A stretch of 7,888 nt of DNA from CAKUFA01 sp963646285 (GCA_963646285.1 CAVIWF010000075.1:1-7888), one strand, 5' to 3'. Positions 1-6,069 are shown, counted from the stretch's first letter. Numbers and translations are program-made. Notes: generated by a model from the sequence alone, not told the origin.

Positions 1-13
1 TCGTTCCGCAACC

Positions 14-91
14 TCAATCGTCGCAAGCTACGCTTGCTCGTTTCGGTTGATGCGTTCGCGGCTGCTATACACGCCACTGGCGTGTAGCCGC
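14..91. repeat. palindromic intergenic sequence downstream of the portal gene
   Basis: Two palindromes lie side by side just past the portal stop. The left one has GCAAGC at 23-28 pairing with GCTTGC at 32-37 around a three-base loop, extended by TCAATCG (14-20) against CGGTTGA (44-50). The right one has TACACGCC (68-75) pairing with GGCGTGTA (79-86), with GCGGC (58-62) facing GCCGC (87-91) across a left-side bulge. Neither is followed by a T-run on either strand, so they do not look like intrinsic terminators. They differ in sequence from the hairpin repeat family elsewhere in the window. They may be another REP-like element or a 3'-end stabiliser of the portal transcript. Confidence 0.5.
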
Positions 92-1450
92 TCACTTACC
101 TCTGGACTCCTTCGCACCCCCTTCGGGGGCTAAAAGCCTTTCCACCTCCTCCGGCTGAAGGAGGGGATTCAGCCTCAGCGCCGTTTCCCGGTCAATATCG
201 GTGCGCATTTTGTAGATGGTCTCCACCGTTTCCGCATCATTGGCAATCTGCTGCCGCTGAAAGCGAATCTCCTCCGTTTCCATGCCCAGCATGGTCAGCA
301 GCTCGTGAACAAAGCGGTTCAGCTGCCACTCGTAGCGGTCGCACTTCAGGTTCAGGTTGGCGCTGGCGGCACGGATGGCCACATTGGTCAGGCTGCCGGC
401 GGTCAGTGCTTCCGTGTCCAGTGCCATGGCATCCAGGTACAGTTCCTTTTCCAGAATGGTCAGGGCGGTCTGCCGTGCCTGATAGGGCACCTCAATGGTG
501 CGGGGTTCCGCCGTTGCACCCCCTGCCCCGTCGGAAATATTGGCCACCGCCTTCAGCCGGTTGATTTCCCCCAGCATTTCCGCAATGTCCTCCGTGGTGC
601 CGCCGAAGTTGTTCAGCACCCAGTACACATCGTTGGCTCTGTCCAGATTGTCCGCAAAGTCGGACAGGATCCGGTCGTAAGCGTCAATCTTCGCCTTCAC
701 GGAGGGGGACAATTCGCTGCGCCCCTCCCCGTTGGCACGGAGGGGAATCAAGGGCAGCCTGCCCCAGTTGCCCTCCCGGCAAAGCTTCTCCCCCAGAGCG
801 TCCCGGCACAGGGTCTGGCGATACTCCTCCTTGGGGGTCAGCTTCTCCGCCGTATGATTCTTCACCCGGTACAGGGTGTACCCATCCTCCTCAAACAGGC
901 GGAAGAACAGATCCCGCTGAAGCTCCGTCTGCCAGAACTGCACCCCCGCACGAATCTCCCCCGTCATTTCGTCCATCAGGGGCAGGAAGCCGCTGAGCCC
1001 ATCCCTTGCCAGGGGGATCACTTCCAGGTGGCCGTTGTTCCACAGCCCCCAGGCCACCCCCTGCACCAGTGCCCGCTCCCCCAGCTGTTCCAGCTGCCGG
1101 TCAAAGTCACAGCCCAGCTTTGCCTTGATGTTGGATGGCAGCAGGCAGCCGTTTTGCAGCAGCATTTGGTTTTCCTGGCACACAAAGCGGTACAGGAAGG
1201 AGGAGCCGATGCGGTTGCCCACCACGTCTGCCACGCCGCTGCGGACGTGCTTGCGGCCGTGCTCATCCCGGGTTTCGATTTTCCGGGCTTGCAGCAGGGT
1301 TTTCCGGGCGATTGCCGGGTTTTCCCCACGGAAGTATTGCTCCGCCTCCAGCGCCCGGCGGAAGGGGCCGGAGGAGCGGTAGGTTTCAATGGCATCCACC
1401 AGCCAGGGTTCCTTTTCCGGGCAGGCTGCCCAGTCCTGATAAATTCTCAT
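92..1450 (-). CDS. phage portal protein, SPP1 gp6-like
   Basis: This 452-residue protein matches the SPP1 gp6 type of portal protein, which forms the dodecameric ring at one capsid vertex through which DNA is packaged and ejected. Visible hallmarks are the N-terminal segment with VADVVGNRIGSSFLYRF (residues 73-89), the LPLIPLRANGEGRSEL stretch (232-247), the conserved helix IDAYDRILSDFADNLDRAND (255-274) and the long helical C-terminal part with TAGSLTNVAIRAASANLNLK (350-369). The length is normal for the family. The start is set by AGGAGT at 1457-1462, seven to eight bases upstream. The last twelve residues (APEGGAKESRGK) are encoded by sequence matching the hairpin repeats: 18 bases at 99-116 are identical to the repeat flank. 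The C terminus may therefore have been replaced. The terminase gene lies upstream on the same strand but is separated by a repeat array instead of being directly adjacent. Confidence 0.88.
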   Translation of the reverse strand: MRIYQDWAACPEKEPWLVDAIETYRSSGPFRRALEAEQYFRGENPAIARKTLLQARKIETRDEHGRKHVRSGVADVVGNRIGSSFLYRFVCQENQMLLQNGCLLPSNIKAKLGCDFDRQLEQLGERALVQGVAWGLWNNGHLEVIPLARDGLSGFLPLMDEMTGEIRAGVQFWQTELQRDLFFRLFEEDGYTLYRVKNHTAEKLTPKEEYRQTLCRDALGEKLCREGNWGRLPLIPLRANGEGRSELSPSVKAKIDAYDRILSDFADNLDRANDVYWVLNNFGGTTEDIAEMLGEINRLKAVANISDGAGGATAEPRTIEVPYQARQTALTILEKELYLDAMALDTEALTAGSLTNVAIRAASANLNLKCDRYEWQLNRFVHELLTMLGMETEEIRFQRQQIANDAETVETIYKMRTDIDRETALRLNPLLQPEEVERLLAPEGGAKESRGK

Positions 1451-1548
1451 GATTTCACTCCTATCTTACAAAAAACAATCTTTTTATGATGATTTCCAGA
1501 GGGCATCCAAAGCTTTAGGTGAACTGCTTCTAGTCTTTGATGCTACTT

Positions 1549-1575
1549 CCAAGGGGCTTTCCGGTCGCCCCTTGG
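1549..1575 (-). repeat. hairpin repeat unit, array 1, minus orientation
   Basis: CCAAGGGGC (1549-1557) pairs perfectly with GCCCCTTGG (1567-1575). Read on the minus strand the nine-base loop is GACCGGAAA, the same loop as in the plus-oriented units, while the stem differs at several paired positions. Confidence 0.85.
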
Positions 1576-1611
1576 AACCCTTCGGCTCGCATCCTATAAA
1601 GGTTGTGGGTA

Positions 1612-1640
1612 TTGCAAGGTAAACATTATACTTATATAAC
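1612..1640 (+). promoter_or_regulatory. possible weak sigma-A promoter in the AT-rich core of array 1
   Basis: TTGCAA (1612-1617) and TATAAC (1635-1640) are separated by exactly 17 bases and would fire rightward through the plus-oriented hairpins. On the opposite strand the same core contains a TATAAT hexamer but no convincing -35 partner. This position is the only AT-rich island in the array, so an outward-firing promoter pair is conceivable. The call rests on hexamer matches alone. Confidence 0.3.
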
Positions 1641-1675
1641 CAAATTAGCCGCTTCCGAAGGGAGTGCGAAGGGGT

Positions 1676-1702
1676 GCAGGGGGCGACCGCAAAGCCCCCT
1701 GC
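1676..1702 (+). repeat. hairpin repeat unit, array 1, plus orientation
   Basis: GCAGGGGGC (1676-1684) pairs with GCCCCCTGC (1694-1702) around the loop GACCGCAAA. The preceding flank CCGAAGGGAGTGCGAAGG resembles both the other plus units and the 3' end of the portal gene. Confidence 0.87.
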
Positions 1703-1751
1703 AAACCATCATTCGAAATCAATTTGCATCCGAAGGGATGCTGCGAAGGAG

Positions 1752-1780
1752 TCCTGAGGGCGACCGCAAAGCCCTCTGGA
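1752..1780 (+). repeat. hairpin repeat unit, array 1, plus orientation
   Basis: TCCTGAGGGC (1752-1761) faces GCCCTCTGGA (1771-1780) around the loop GACCGCAAA, with one T-T mismatch where other copies have an A-T pair. It lies 77 bases after the previous unit, close to the 75-base period of array 2. Confidence 0.85.
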
Positions 1781-1846
1781 ATAAACACAAACGACAAGCA
1801 GCAGTTCACCCCAAACGCTGCTTTCCAACGAAGGGGTTCCGGGGGA

Positions 1847-3067
1847 TCACCTCCCCCGATCCAGCACCCGGCATACACATGCCGCACTATCCGGGGCATC
1901 ATCATGCACCGCATTCACCGTGTAATCCAGTATCTGCCCCAAATACTCCGGGTCCGTCCCCTCAAAGAACCGAATCCGCTGCCACCACTTTTTCAGCCAG
2001 GTGGCAATCTTCACATACTTGTTGCTGTTTTCCCGGTACATGCGCACCGGGGCACCCCGCCGCCGCAATTCCTTGGCCAGGTACCCCTTATCACCGTTGG
2101 TTTCGCAGTAGATGGGTCCGCAGCGGAAGTGGTCGCACAGCAGCAGCATTTCCTCCATGTGCTCCTCCACATGCCCCCGCCACAATTTGCCGTAGAGCCG
2201 TATTTCCTCCCCTTCCCTTTTGGCGCAGGTCAGGGCGGTCCAGTCCTCGCCCCCGTAGGCCGCATCCACATGGGCAATGCCGTCCCACAGCATTTCTTCC
2301 CCCTGAAAGAACCCGGGCACTGCCGGGAACAGGGCATCCTCCGAGGCGATGTGCCGCAGCTCGTAATTGGCGGCAAACAGGGAGGGGGACATGCTTTCCC
2401 GCAGGGTGCGGATGGCCTTGTCGTCCATGAGCCCGGTGTGATAGCAGTCGTACCGCTCCACCCCCTTCATCAGGCTGATGGCATCCTGCTTGTGCCAGGG
2501 GGTGCCGATGTTCACCAGCCGCCCGCCCCGGATGCGCACGTTTTGCAGCTCCATGTATACATTCCGTGTCCGCTCCCGCTCCTGGGGGCTGACCCGGTCG
2601 TGAAGATCCACAATATCGTCGGTAAAAATCCGCTCTGCATGCCTGCCGGTAATGCTGCCGTTGGTGCCGCAGCCCGTCAGTTGATAGGCGCCCCGCTTGG
2701 CGGCATAGCAGCTGCAGCTGATGCCCAGGGTGGTGGCCTTCACCCCCACCGCTTCCCCGTAAAGGGTTTCGCTGAGCCGGCGCATCACATCCTGATTCAG
2801 GATGATCTTCACCTGCCGAAGAATCTCCGCCGCTCCGTTTTCCGTTTTGCGCATGAGGATGATGCTCTCCTCCGGCCGCAGGAGCATGAGCATGGCCAGG
2901 CTCACCGCCAGGCAGGTGGTTTTGTAGGAGGAGCGGTGCGCCAGCAGGGTCAAGTCCTCCTTGCCCAGGAGCATTTTCCGCATCCACGCCCCATGGAGGG
3001 GATCATTCAGCAGAGGATAGCCGCAGGCCCGGGCAACGGCTGCCGGACGCTCCAGCATCAGGGTCAT
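1847..3067 (-). CDS. terL: phage terminase large subunit (ATPase/nuclease)
   Basis: This is the packaging motor: an N-terminal ATPase drives DNA into the prohead and a C-terminal RNase H-like nuclease cuts the concatemer. Residue numbers here count from an upstream ATG at 3157. They show a Walker A-like AHRSSYKTT (73-81), Walker B IFTDD (177-181), a coupling motif NIGTPWH (216-222), and nuclease acids in HVDAAYGG (Asp298), CETNGDKG (Glu352) and VHDDAPDS (Asp419/420 and Asp423). The frame is intact and about 406-436 residues long, normal for the family. The start is uncertain. No ribosome binding site precedes the ATG at 3157. A good AAAGGAG (3096-3102) lies ten bases before an in-frame ACG at 3085 (reading TTREEA), and the first ATG after it is at 3067, used here. 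The gene may have lost its ATG. Its stop lies in the loop of a repeat hairpin. No small terminase is adjacent. Confidence 0.88.
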   Translation of the reverse strand: MTLMLERPAAVARACGYPLLNDPLHGAWMRKMLLGKEDLTLLAHRSSYKTTCLAVSLAMLMLLRPEESIILMRKTENGAAEILRQVKIILNQDVMRRLSETLYGEAVGVKATTLGISCSCYAAKRGAYQLTGCGTNGSITGRHAERIFTDDIVDLHDRVSPQERERTRNVYMELQNVRIRGGRLVNIGTPWHKQDAISLMKGVERYDCYHTGLMDDKAIRTLRESMSPSLFAANYELRHIASEDALFPAVPGFFQGEEMLWDGIAHVDAAYGGEDWTALTCAKREGEEIRLYGKLWRGHVEEHMEEMLLLCDHFRCGPIYCETNGDKGYLAKELRRRGAPVRMYRENSNKYVKIATWLKKWWQRIRFFEGTDPEYLGQILDYTVNAVHDDAPDSAACVCRVLDRGR

Positions 3068-3200
3068 GGCTTCTTCCCGTGTCGTTGGGATACATCTCCT
3101 TTCTTTTCTGTTTTTGCGGGTTTCCTCTTCCCTCGGGAAGATCCGCCCCCGCCCCATCGTTGTATGGGCAGAGTGGTTGGTTCGTTTCTATGACATTTTT

Positions 3201-3216
3201 CAGGAGGATGCCCATG
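3201..3216 (+). promoter_or_regulatory. ribosome binding site choosing the start of the secreted protein gene
   Basis: CAGGAGG (3201-3207) is a near-perfect Shine-Dalgarno sequence. It abuts an ATG at 3208 and stands six bases before a second ATG at 3214. The second has the correct spacing and gives a clean signal peptide. The open frame extends upstream to 3079, but that part would overlap the terminase start and is not supported. Confidence 0.75.
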
Positions 3217-3873
3217 CACTGTTCCAAACCCCTGCTTCTTCTTTTCCTCATCCTGCTTTGCATGCCCCTTCTCCTCCCCGCCTTGGGGGAAGAGGCCCTG
3301 CCCCCGGATATTGCTTCCGCCATGGCAGGGGATACTCTGCTGTCTTCCGCCCATGCTGCCCTGCCGGAAGGGGATTGCTGGTTCACTTTGGTGAGCAGGC
3401 AGGATGGGCGCCGTCAGCTGCTGTGCTTTGCCCCTTCTGGGGAGGGGTATGCCTGCCGGTTTGCCTCCACCCAAGGGATCCCACAGAGCCCCAACCCCAC
3501 GACCATTACTATCGACCTGGCCATGGAGGATCTTACCACCCGGGAGGTTTATGATTTCCCTGTGCTGACCCTTGCCCAAAGGGACGAAACCGGCGAATAT
3601 CTGGCGCTGGCCGTCAGCTACCGGTACATGGGTCTGGACACCTGGCAGCTGTTCCGGGTGTGGGGCTATACCGGCTATGCCAACCTGAGCATTCAGGAGG
3701 ATACCCTGTCCGTGTATGAAGACCCGGAGACAGAGGTGCCCCTGCTGTCCCTGCCGGTGGATGGGGCGGAACTTGACCTGCGCCGCCTTGATTTTGATGC
3801 ATGGATGGCGCATGTGCGTACCCTGATGGACAGCTGCACGGAGTCCATGGATGAGCTTGATCGCCATGGGTAA
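3214..3873 (+). CDS. secreted protein of unknown function
   Basis: This 219-residue protein begins with an obvious Sec signal peptide: MHCSKP, a leucine-rich core (residues 7-23) and a likely cleavage after PALG before EEALPPD, at about residue 26. The mature part is acidic and about 190 residues long, with no second membrane segment, no LPxTG anchor and no lipobox. It contains an SRQDGRRQLLCFAPSGEGYACRF stretch with two cysteines, then alternating hydrophobic segments suggesting beta structure. I do not recognise a family. It sits divergently from the terminase, with starts less than 150 bases apart, and convergently with the endolysin unit, and it has its own terminator. This looks like cargo inserted among phage genes. 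No clear promoter was found; any would lie within the start of the terminase gene. Confidence 0.78.
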   Translation: MHCSKPLLLLFLILLCMPLLLPALGEEALPPDIASAMAGDTLLSSAHAALPEGDCWFTLVSRQDGRRQLLCFAPSGEGYACRFASTQGIPQSPNPTTITIDLAMEDLTTREVYDFPVLTLAQRDETGEYLALAVSYRYMGLDTWQLFRVWGYTGYANLSIQEDTLSVYEDPETEVPLLSLPVDGAELDLRRLDFDAWMAHVRTLMDSCTESMDELDRHG

Positions 3874-3879
3874 ACAACA

Positions 3880-3911
3880 GGAGAGCTGCATGATTTGCCG
3901 CTCTCCTTTTT
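3880..3911 (+). terminator. intrinsic terminator of the secreted protein gene
   Basis: GGAGAG (3880-3885) pairs with CTCTCC (3901-3906), followed immediately by TTTTT (3907-3911). It lies seven bases after the stop codon and ends three bases before the stop of the convergent endolysin gene. The minus-strand side has no T-run, so it should work mainly rightward. Confidence 0.75.
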
Positions 3912-3914
3912 CCG

Positions 3915-4709
3915 TCATGGTGTAACCCCTGCGCCGCTGCCGGTCATGGGCAGGGTCACAGGCTTTTCGCAGGCCAGCAGGGGAAGCCCATCGGCAATGC
4001 GGTAGCACCTGCAATTGGCAGCGGTCAGGGCTTTGCCCCAGCTTCTGCGGTTTTCCGTGTGCCCGTGGACGGGGGCTTTGCCCGTATCTGTATCATAGTC
4101 CCCTGCCGCCAGCACCACGTGAGGATACCGCAAGTGCACCGTATTCCCTGCCTTGTAGGTGAAGATGATGTCCCCCTTCCGCACCTGGGTGCAGGGGATT
4201 TCCTGCATCCATCCCTTGGCGATGAGGGCACAGCGGGTTCGGTTCGTCAGCGTCCACCCCTGCTTCTTCCAGGATGCAGGAATGCCGGGGAGATTTCGCG
4301 CCCAGCCGTCAAACATGGGCAGTCCCCCGGCACACAGGCACTGGCTGACAAAATTCATGCAGTTCTGCCGGTTCGTAAAGCCGAAGGTACGGTTGTTGTT
4401 GGCAGGTTCCGTCATCCTGCCGGTGTTTTCGGTGTGGTTGCGGGCATACTGTTCCGCCTTGTCCCCATCGTAGCAGATGGTGCCCACCACCCGGTGATCT
4501 GCCGGATCCTCCGCCACATACCTGGCCATGATGTATGCCTCCCCGTCAAAGGGCATCCGGTACCAGGTCTGCCCGCCCTGGGTATAGGTTTCTCCATCTT
4601 CATAGATCAGGCCATTGCCGGGATAAAGCCGCCCGATGATGGTGCCCCCCGGCTGCCGGCGAATGTTCACGTAATCCGTGTGATGAATCACCCCATAGGC
4701 CTGAGCCAT
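3915..4709 (-). CDS. phage endolysin: SH3b domain plus amidase-type papain-fold domain
   Basis: This 264-residue protein is a likely peptidoglycan hydrolase for host lysis. The N-terminal third (residues about 8-66) has the bacterial SH3 pattern YVNIRRQPGGTIIGRL...WYRM...GEAYIMARYV, used for cell-wall binding. The rest resembles the putative amidase domain Amidase_6: kAEQYARNHT, then NCMNFVSQCLCAGGLP with the presumed catalytic Cys117, GDIIFTY (179-185), and PHVVLAAG with the presumed catalytic His197. There is no signal peptide, so release would need a holin, and none is visible. The start at 4709 lies one base after the stop of the upstream 90-residue gene, and GGAGGGGGAG in that gene's last codons is its ribosome binding site, implying translational coupling. 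The substrate bond is not shown by sequence. A host wall amidase is the alternative, but the lack of an export signal argues against it. Confidence 0.8.
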   Translation of the reverse strand: MAQAYGVIHHTDYVNIRRQPGGTIIGRLYPGNGLIYEDGETYTQGGQTWYRMPFDGEAYIMARYVAEDPADHRVVGTICYDGDKAEQYARNHTENTGRMTEPANNNRTFGFTNRQNCMNFVSQCLCAGGLPMFDGWARNLPGIPASWKKQGWTLTNRTRCALIAKGWMQEIPCTQVRKGDIIFTYKAGNTVHLRYPHVVLAAGDYDTDTGKAPVHGHTENRRSWGKALTAANCRCYRIADGLPLLACEKPVTLPMTGSGAGVTP

Positions 4710-4710
4710 C

Positions 4711-4983
4711 TTACTCCCCCTCCATTTCCCGCATGAGCCGCACCACCTCGGCGGTGTCCATGCTGCTCCGGCTCTTGCCCTGCAGGGCGTGGTAGGCTTC
4801 CAGCTTTTCCGCCGCTTCCATGCGCATTTTCAGGGAGGCGGGCACGGCTACCGGCACGGCTTCCTTGCCCTTGCCCTCCAGCACATAGTCCTGCACTTCC
4901 CCCCGCATCACAGCGGTGTGAAAAGCCTGAATTTCCTTCTTGCCTGCTACGGGGCTGACCCGCTTTTCCTTCTTTGCTTCCAT
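4711..4983 (-). CDS. small charged protein of unknown function, upstream of the endolysin
   Basis: This 90-residue protein is rich in Glu, Lys, Arg and Met, with no membrane segment, so it is not an obvious holin. The second half (VPASLKMRMEAAEKLEAYHALQ and TAEVVRLMREME) should form amphipathic helices. The start at 4983 is chosen because AGAAAGGA precedes it by about eight bases. The open frame continues upstream to 5115, with another ATG at 5085 also preceded by a purine-rich AGGAGGAAAGG. That upstream part overlaps the divergent ECF-type promoter and its composition is unlike the rest, so it is not included. It ends one base before the endolysin start and almost certainly shares its transcript. 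It is probably a phage protein; no function is assigned. Confidence 0.62.
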   Translation of the reverse strand: MEAKKEKRVSPVAGKKEIQAFHTAVMRGEVQDYVLEGKGKEAVPVAVPASLKMRMEAAEKLEAYHALQGKSRSSMDTAEVVRLMREMEGE

Positions 4984-5088
4984 GACAATCGTCCTTTCTA
5001 TAATCACGCTGTGCTGTGCCCTGCTGCCCCCCTTTGGCGGGGTGCGCAGAAAGTGCTGAAAAAAGTCGAAAAAAATCTCGTTCATGGC

Positions 5089-5113
5089 GGAACCTTTCCT
5101 CCTGTCTTTCGTC
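5089..5113 (+). promoter_or_regulatory. ECF-sigma-type promoter of the first cystatin-like gene
   Basis: GGAACC (5089-5094) and CGTC (5110-5113) are separated by 15 bases of mostly pyrimidines. The same two elements with the same spacing stand before the third paralogue at 6032-6056. The pattern agrees with the AAC and CGTC cores used by extracytoplasmic-function sigma factors such as SigM and SigW, and differs from sigma-A hexamers. An A-rich stretch just upstream (5059-5075) is also shared in type. The start of transcription would be about 5119-5121. Confidence 0.6.
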
Positions 5114-5126
5114 ATAATAAGTGCAA

Positions 5127-5140
5127 GGGCGATGAAGCCC
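5127..5140 (+). promoter_or_regulatory. leader hairpin, first cystatin-like gene
   Basis: GGGC (5127-5130) pairs with GCCC (5137-5140) around GATGAA, directly after the shared GTGCAA. In the third paralogue the equivalent position has a longer stem with different bases (6070-6089), so the structure is kept while the sequence changes. It would sit at the very 5' end of the mRNA and may stabilise it. Confidence 0.5.
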
Positions 5141-5159
5141 CCGCAGAAAGGAAGTAACG

Positions 5160-5558
5160 ATGATGAAGAAATTGATGTCGATCCTCCTGGCTGTTATGAT
5201 GATGCTGACCCTGTCCCTCCCCGTGCTGGCTGAAGAGAATGCTTCCCTTGGCGGCGGCTCCCTTGGTGGCTGGACGGTGAACAAAGACGATGTAACCGTC
5301 CTTCCCGATGATGTGAAGGCTTGCTTCGACAAGGCTACGGAAGGCCTGCTGGGCTGCACCTACGAGCCGGTTGCCCTCCTTTCCACCCAGATCGTTTCCG
5401 GTACCAACTACTGCCTGCTGTGCCGCTGCACCCTGGTAGGCGCTGACCCTGTACAGAGCTACGTGATGATGTACCTCCATCAGGGGCTGGACGGCTCCAG
5501 TGAACTGATGAACATTCAGGTGCTGGTCTTTAACCCTGCCGAAACCCCTGCGGAGTAA
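5160..5558 (+). CDS. secreted cystatin-like protein, copy 1 of 3
   Basis: This 132-residue exported protein has a signal peptide MMKKLMSILLAVMMMLTLSL with probable cleavage at VLA/EE (residues 24/25). The mature part carries GGW (36-38), then a helix-like segment DDVKACFDKATEGL, and QIVSGTNYCLLCRC (77-90). It ends with a segment equivalent to the Q-S-L/G-L strand region of stefins (YVMMYLHQGLDGS). The QIVSG-TNY motif matches the first inhibitory hairpin of cystatins (Q-x-V-x-G), and an N-terminal glycine pair is also usual there. The predicted role is inhibition of papain-type cysteine proteases outside the cell. This is inference from motif and order, not demonstrated. Five cysteines (55, 66, 85, 88, 90) are shared with both paralogues and are unusual for cystatins. 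Two ATGs are adjacent; spacing in the paralogues favours the second (5163). Confidence 0.85.
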   Translation: MMKKLMSILLAVMMMLTLSLPVLAEENASLGGGSLGGWTVNKDDVTVLPDDVKACFDKATEGLLGCTYEPVALLSTQIVSGTNYCLLCRCTLVGADPVQSYVMMYLHQGLDGSSELMNIQVLVFNPAETPAE

Positions 5559-5566
5559 GCAATCAA

Positions 5567-5582
5567 CATGGATGCCTCCATG
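5567..5582 (+). other. small hairpin between copies 1 and 2
   Basis: CATGGA (5567-5572) pairs with TCCATG (5577-5582) around TGCC. There is no T-run, so it is not a terminator. It lies within the presumed two-gene transcript and could affect mRNA decay or the relative expression of copy 2. Confidence 0.35.
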
Positions 5583-5624
5583 GGCGCAGGGAACCATCCC
5601 CCTTTGAGAAAGGAAGTACCCCTT

Positions 5625-6005
5625 ATGAAGAAACTGATTTCCATCCTCCTGGCCATTGTGCTGATGATGACCCTGGCCCTCCCCGTGCTGGCGGAAGGTT
5701 CCACTTCCCTTGGGGGCTGGACCACCTACACCGGCAACCCCACCACCCTGCCTGAGGAGGTGCTCACCTGCTTCAACAGTGCCTTTGAGAACTTCGTCGG
5801 CTGCACCTATGAGCCGGTGGCGCTGCTGTCCTATCAGATAGCGGCAGGCACCAACTACTGCCTGCTGTGCCGCTGCACCGTCATCTCCCTGGAATCCCCC
5901 CAGACCTTCGTTCTCGTGTACCTGACCCATGACAAGGACGGTGTGGACGCTGTGCTGAGCATTCAGGACATTGACTACAACGCCCTGCCCGGCATCACGG
6001 AATAA
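5625..6005 (+). CDS. secreted cystatin-like protein, copy 2 of 3
   Basis: This 126-residue paralogue of the flanking genes has the same signal peptide (MKKLISILLAIVLMMTLALP, cleavage after VLA, residue 23). The mature protein is the shortest: it lacks the second glycine-rich stretch and starts GSTSLGGW. The cystatin-type motif is QIAAGTNYCLLCRC (71-84), and LSIQDIDYN follows near the end. All five family cysteines are present (49, 60, 79, 82, 84). It is the most diverged of the three, with acidic and basic changes in the region between the motif and the C terminus (LTHDKDGVDA). The start at 5625 has GAGAAAGGAAG eight bases upstream. The 66-base gap from copy 1 has no ECF-type promoter and no terminator, so the two are probably one operon. 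The predicted role is as for copy 1, perhaps with a different target protease. Confidence 0.84.
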   Translation: MKKLISILLAIVLMMTLALPVLAEGSTSLGGWTTYTGNPTTLPEEVLTCFNSAFENFVGCTYEPVALLSYQIAAGTNYCLLCRCTVISLESPQTFVLVYLTHDKDGVDAVLSIQDIDYNALPGITE

Positions 6006-6031
6006 TCGGTGAAAAAAAGTTTTGAAACCAT

Positions 6032-6056
6032 GGAACCTTTTCTCCTTTCCTTCGTC
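6032..6056 (+). promoter_or_regulatory. ECF-sigma-type promoter of the third cystatin-like gene
   Basis: GGAACC (6032-6037), a 15-base pyrimidine-rich spacer and CGTC (6053-6056) repeat the arrangement at 5089-5113, in the middle of otherwise non-coding sequence only 27 bases after copy 2. The sequence after it (AATAAAGTGCAAGGG) also matches the leader of copy 1. This suggests that promoter and leader were duplicated with the gene and kept. Confidence 0.62.
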
Positions 6057-6069
6057 CAATAAAGTGCAA

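Larger units (their letters stand above)
1465..1857. repeat. hairpin repeat array 1, between terminase and portal genes
   Basis: This gene-free stretch is built almost wholly of one repeat family. On the minus strand there is a half unit (1465-1504: right stem GCCCTCTGG plus linker) and a full hairpin (1549-1575). On the plus strand there are full hairpins at 1676-1702 and 1752-1780, and a shortened one at 1841-1857 that reaches into the terminase stop. A unit consists of a flank (GCGAAGGAGTCC), a stem of about nine base pairs, the loop GACCG(C/G)AAA and a linker carrying an ATCAT motif. Between the oppositely oriented parts is an AT-rich core at about 1590-1650. The 11-base inverted match AGCAGTTCACC (1518-1528 against 1800-1810) comes from inverted linkers. 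No gene is supported here. Confidence 0.85.

Noticed and set aside
58..91. Terminator for the portal gene
   Set aside because: The hairpin is strong, but no T-run follows it on the minus strand.
305..1489. 394-residue plus-strand open frame opposite the portal gene
   Set aside because: It is rich in Gln, Gly, His and Pro with no recognisable domain. The minus-strand portal protein is clearly real, so this is a shadow frame in G+C-rich DNA.
1518..1810. MITE-like element with 11-base terminal inverted repeats
   Set aside because: The inverted match AGCAGTTCACC is explained by linkers of oppositely oriented hairpin units. No target-site duplication was found.
3003..3386. Short protein starting at the ATG that touches the terminase ribosome binding site (MYPNDTGRS...)
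   Set aside because: The ATG has no spacer from the ribosome binding site, the frame yields only 30 residues, and it is out of phase with the terminase.
4984..5115. N-terminal extension of the 90-residue gene (MNEIFFDFFQHFLRTP...)
   Set aside because: It overlaps the divergent ECF-type promoter and its A/T tracts, whose pattern is repeated before copy 3. A good ribosome binding site marks the later start at 4983. It remains possible, since an AGGAGG-like site precedes the ATG at 5085.
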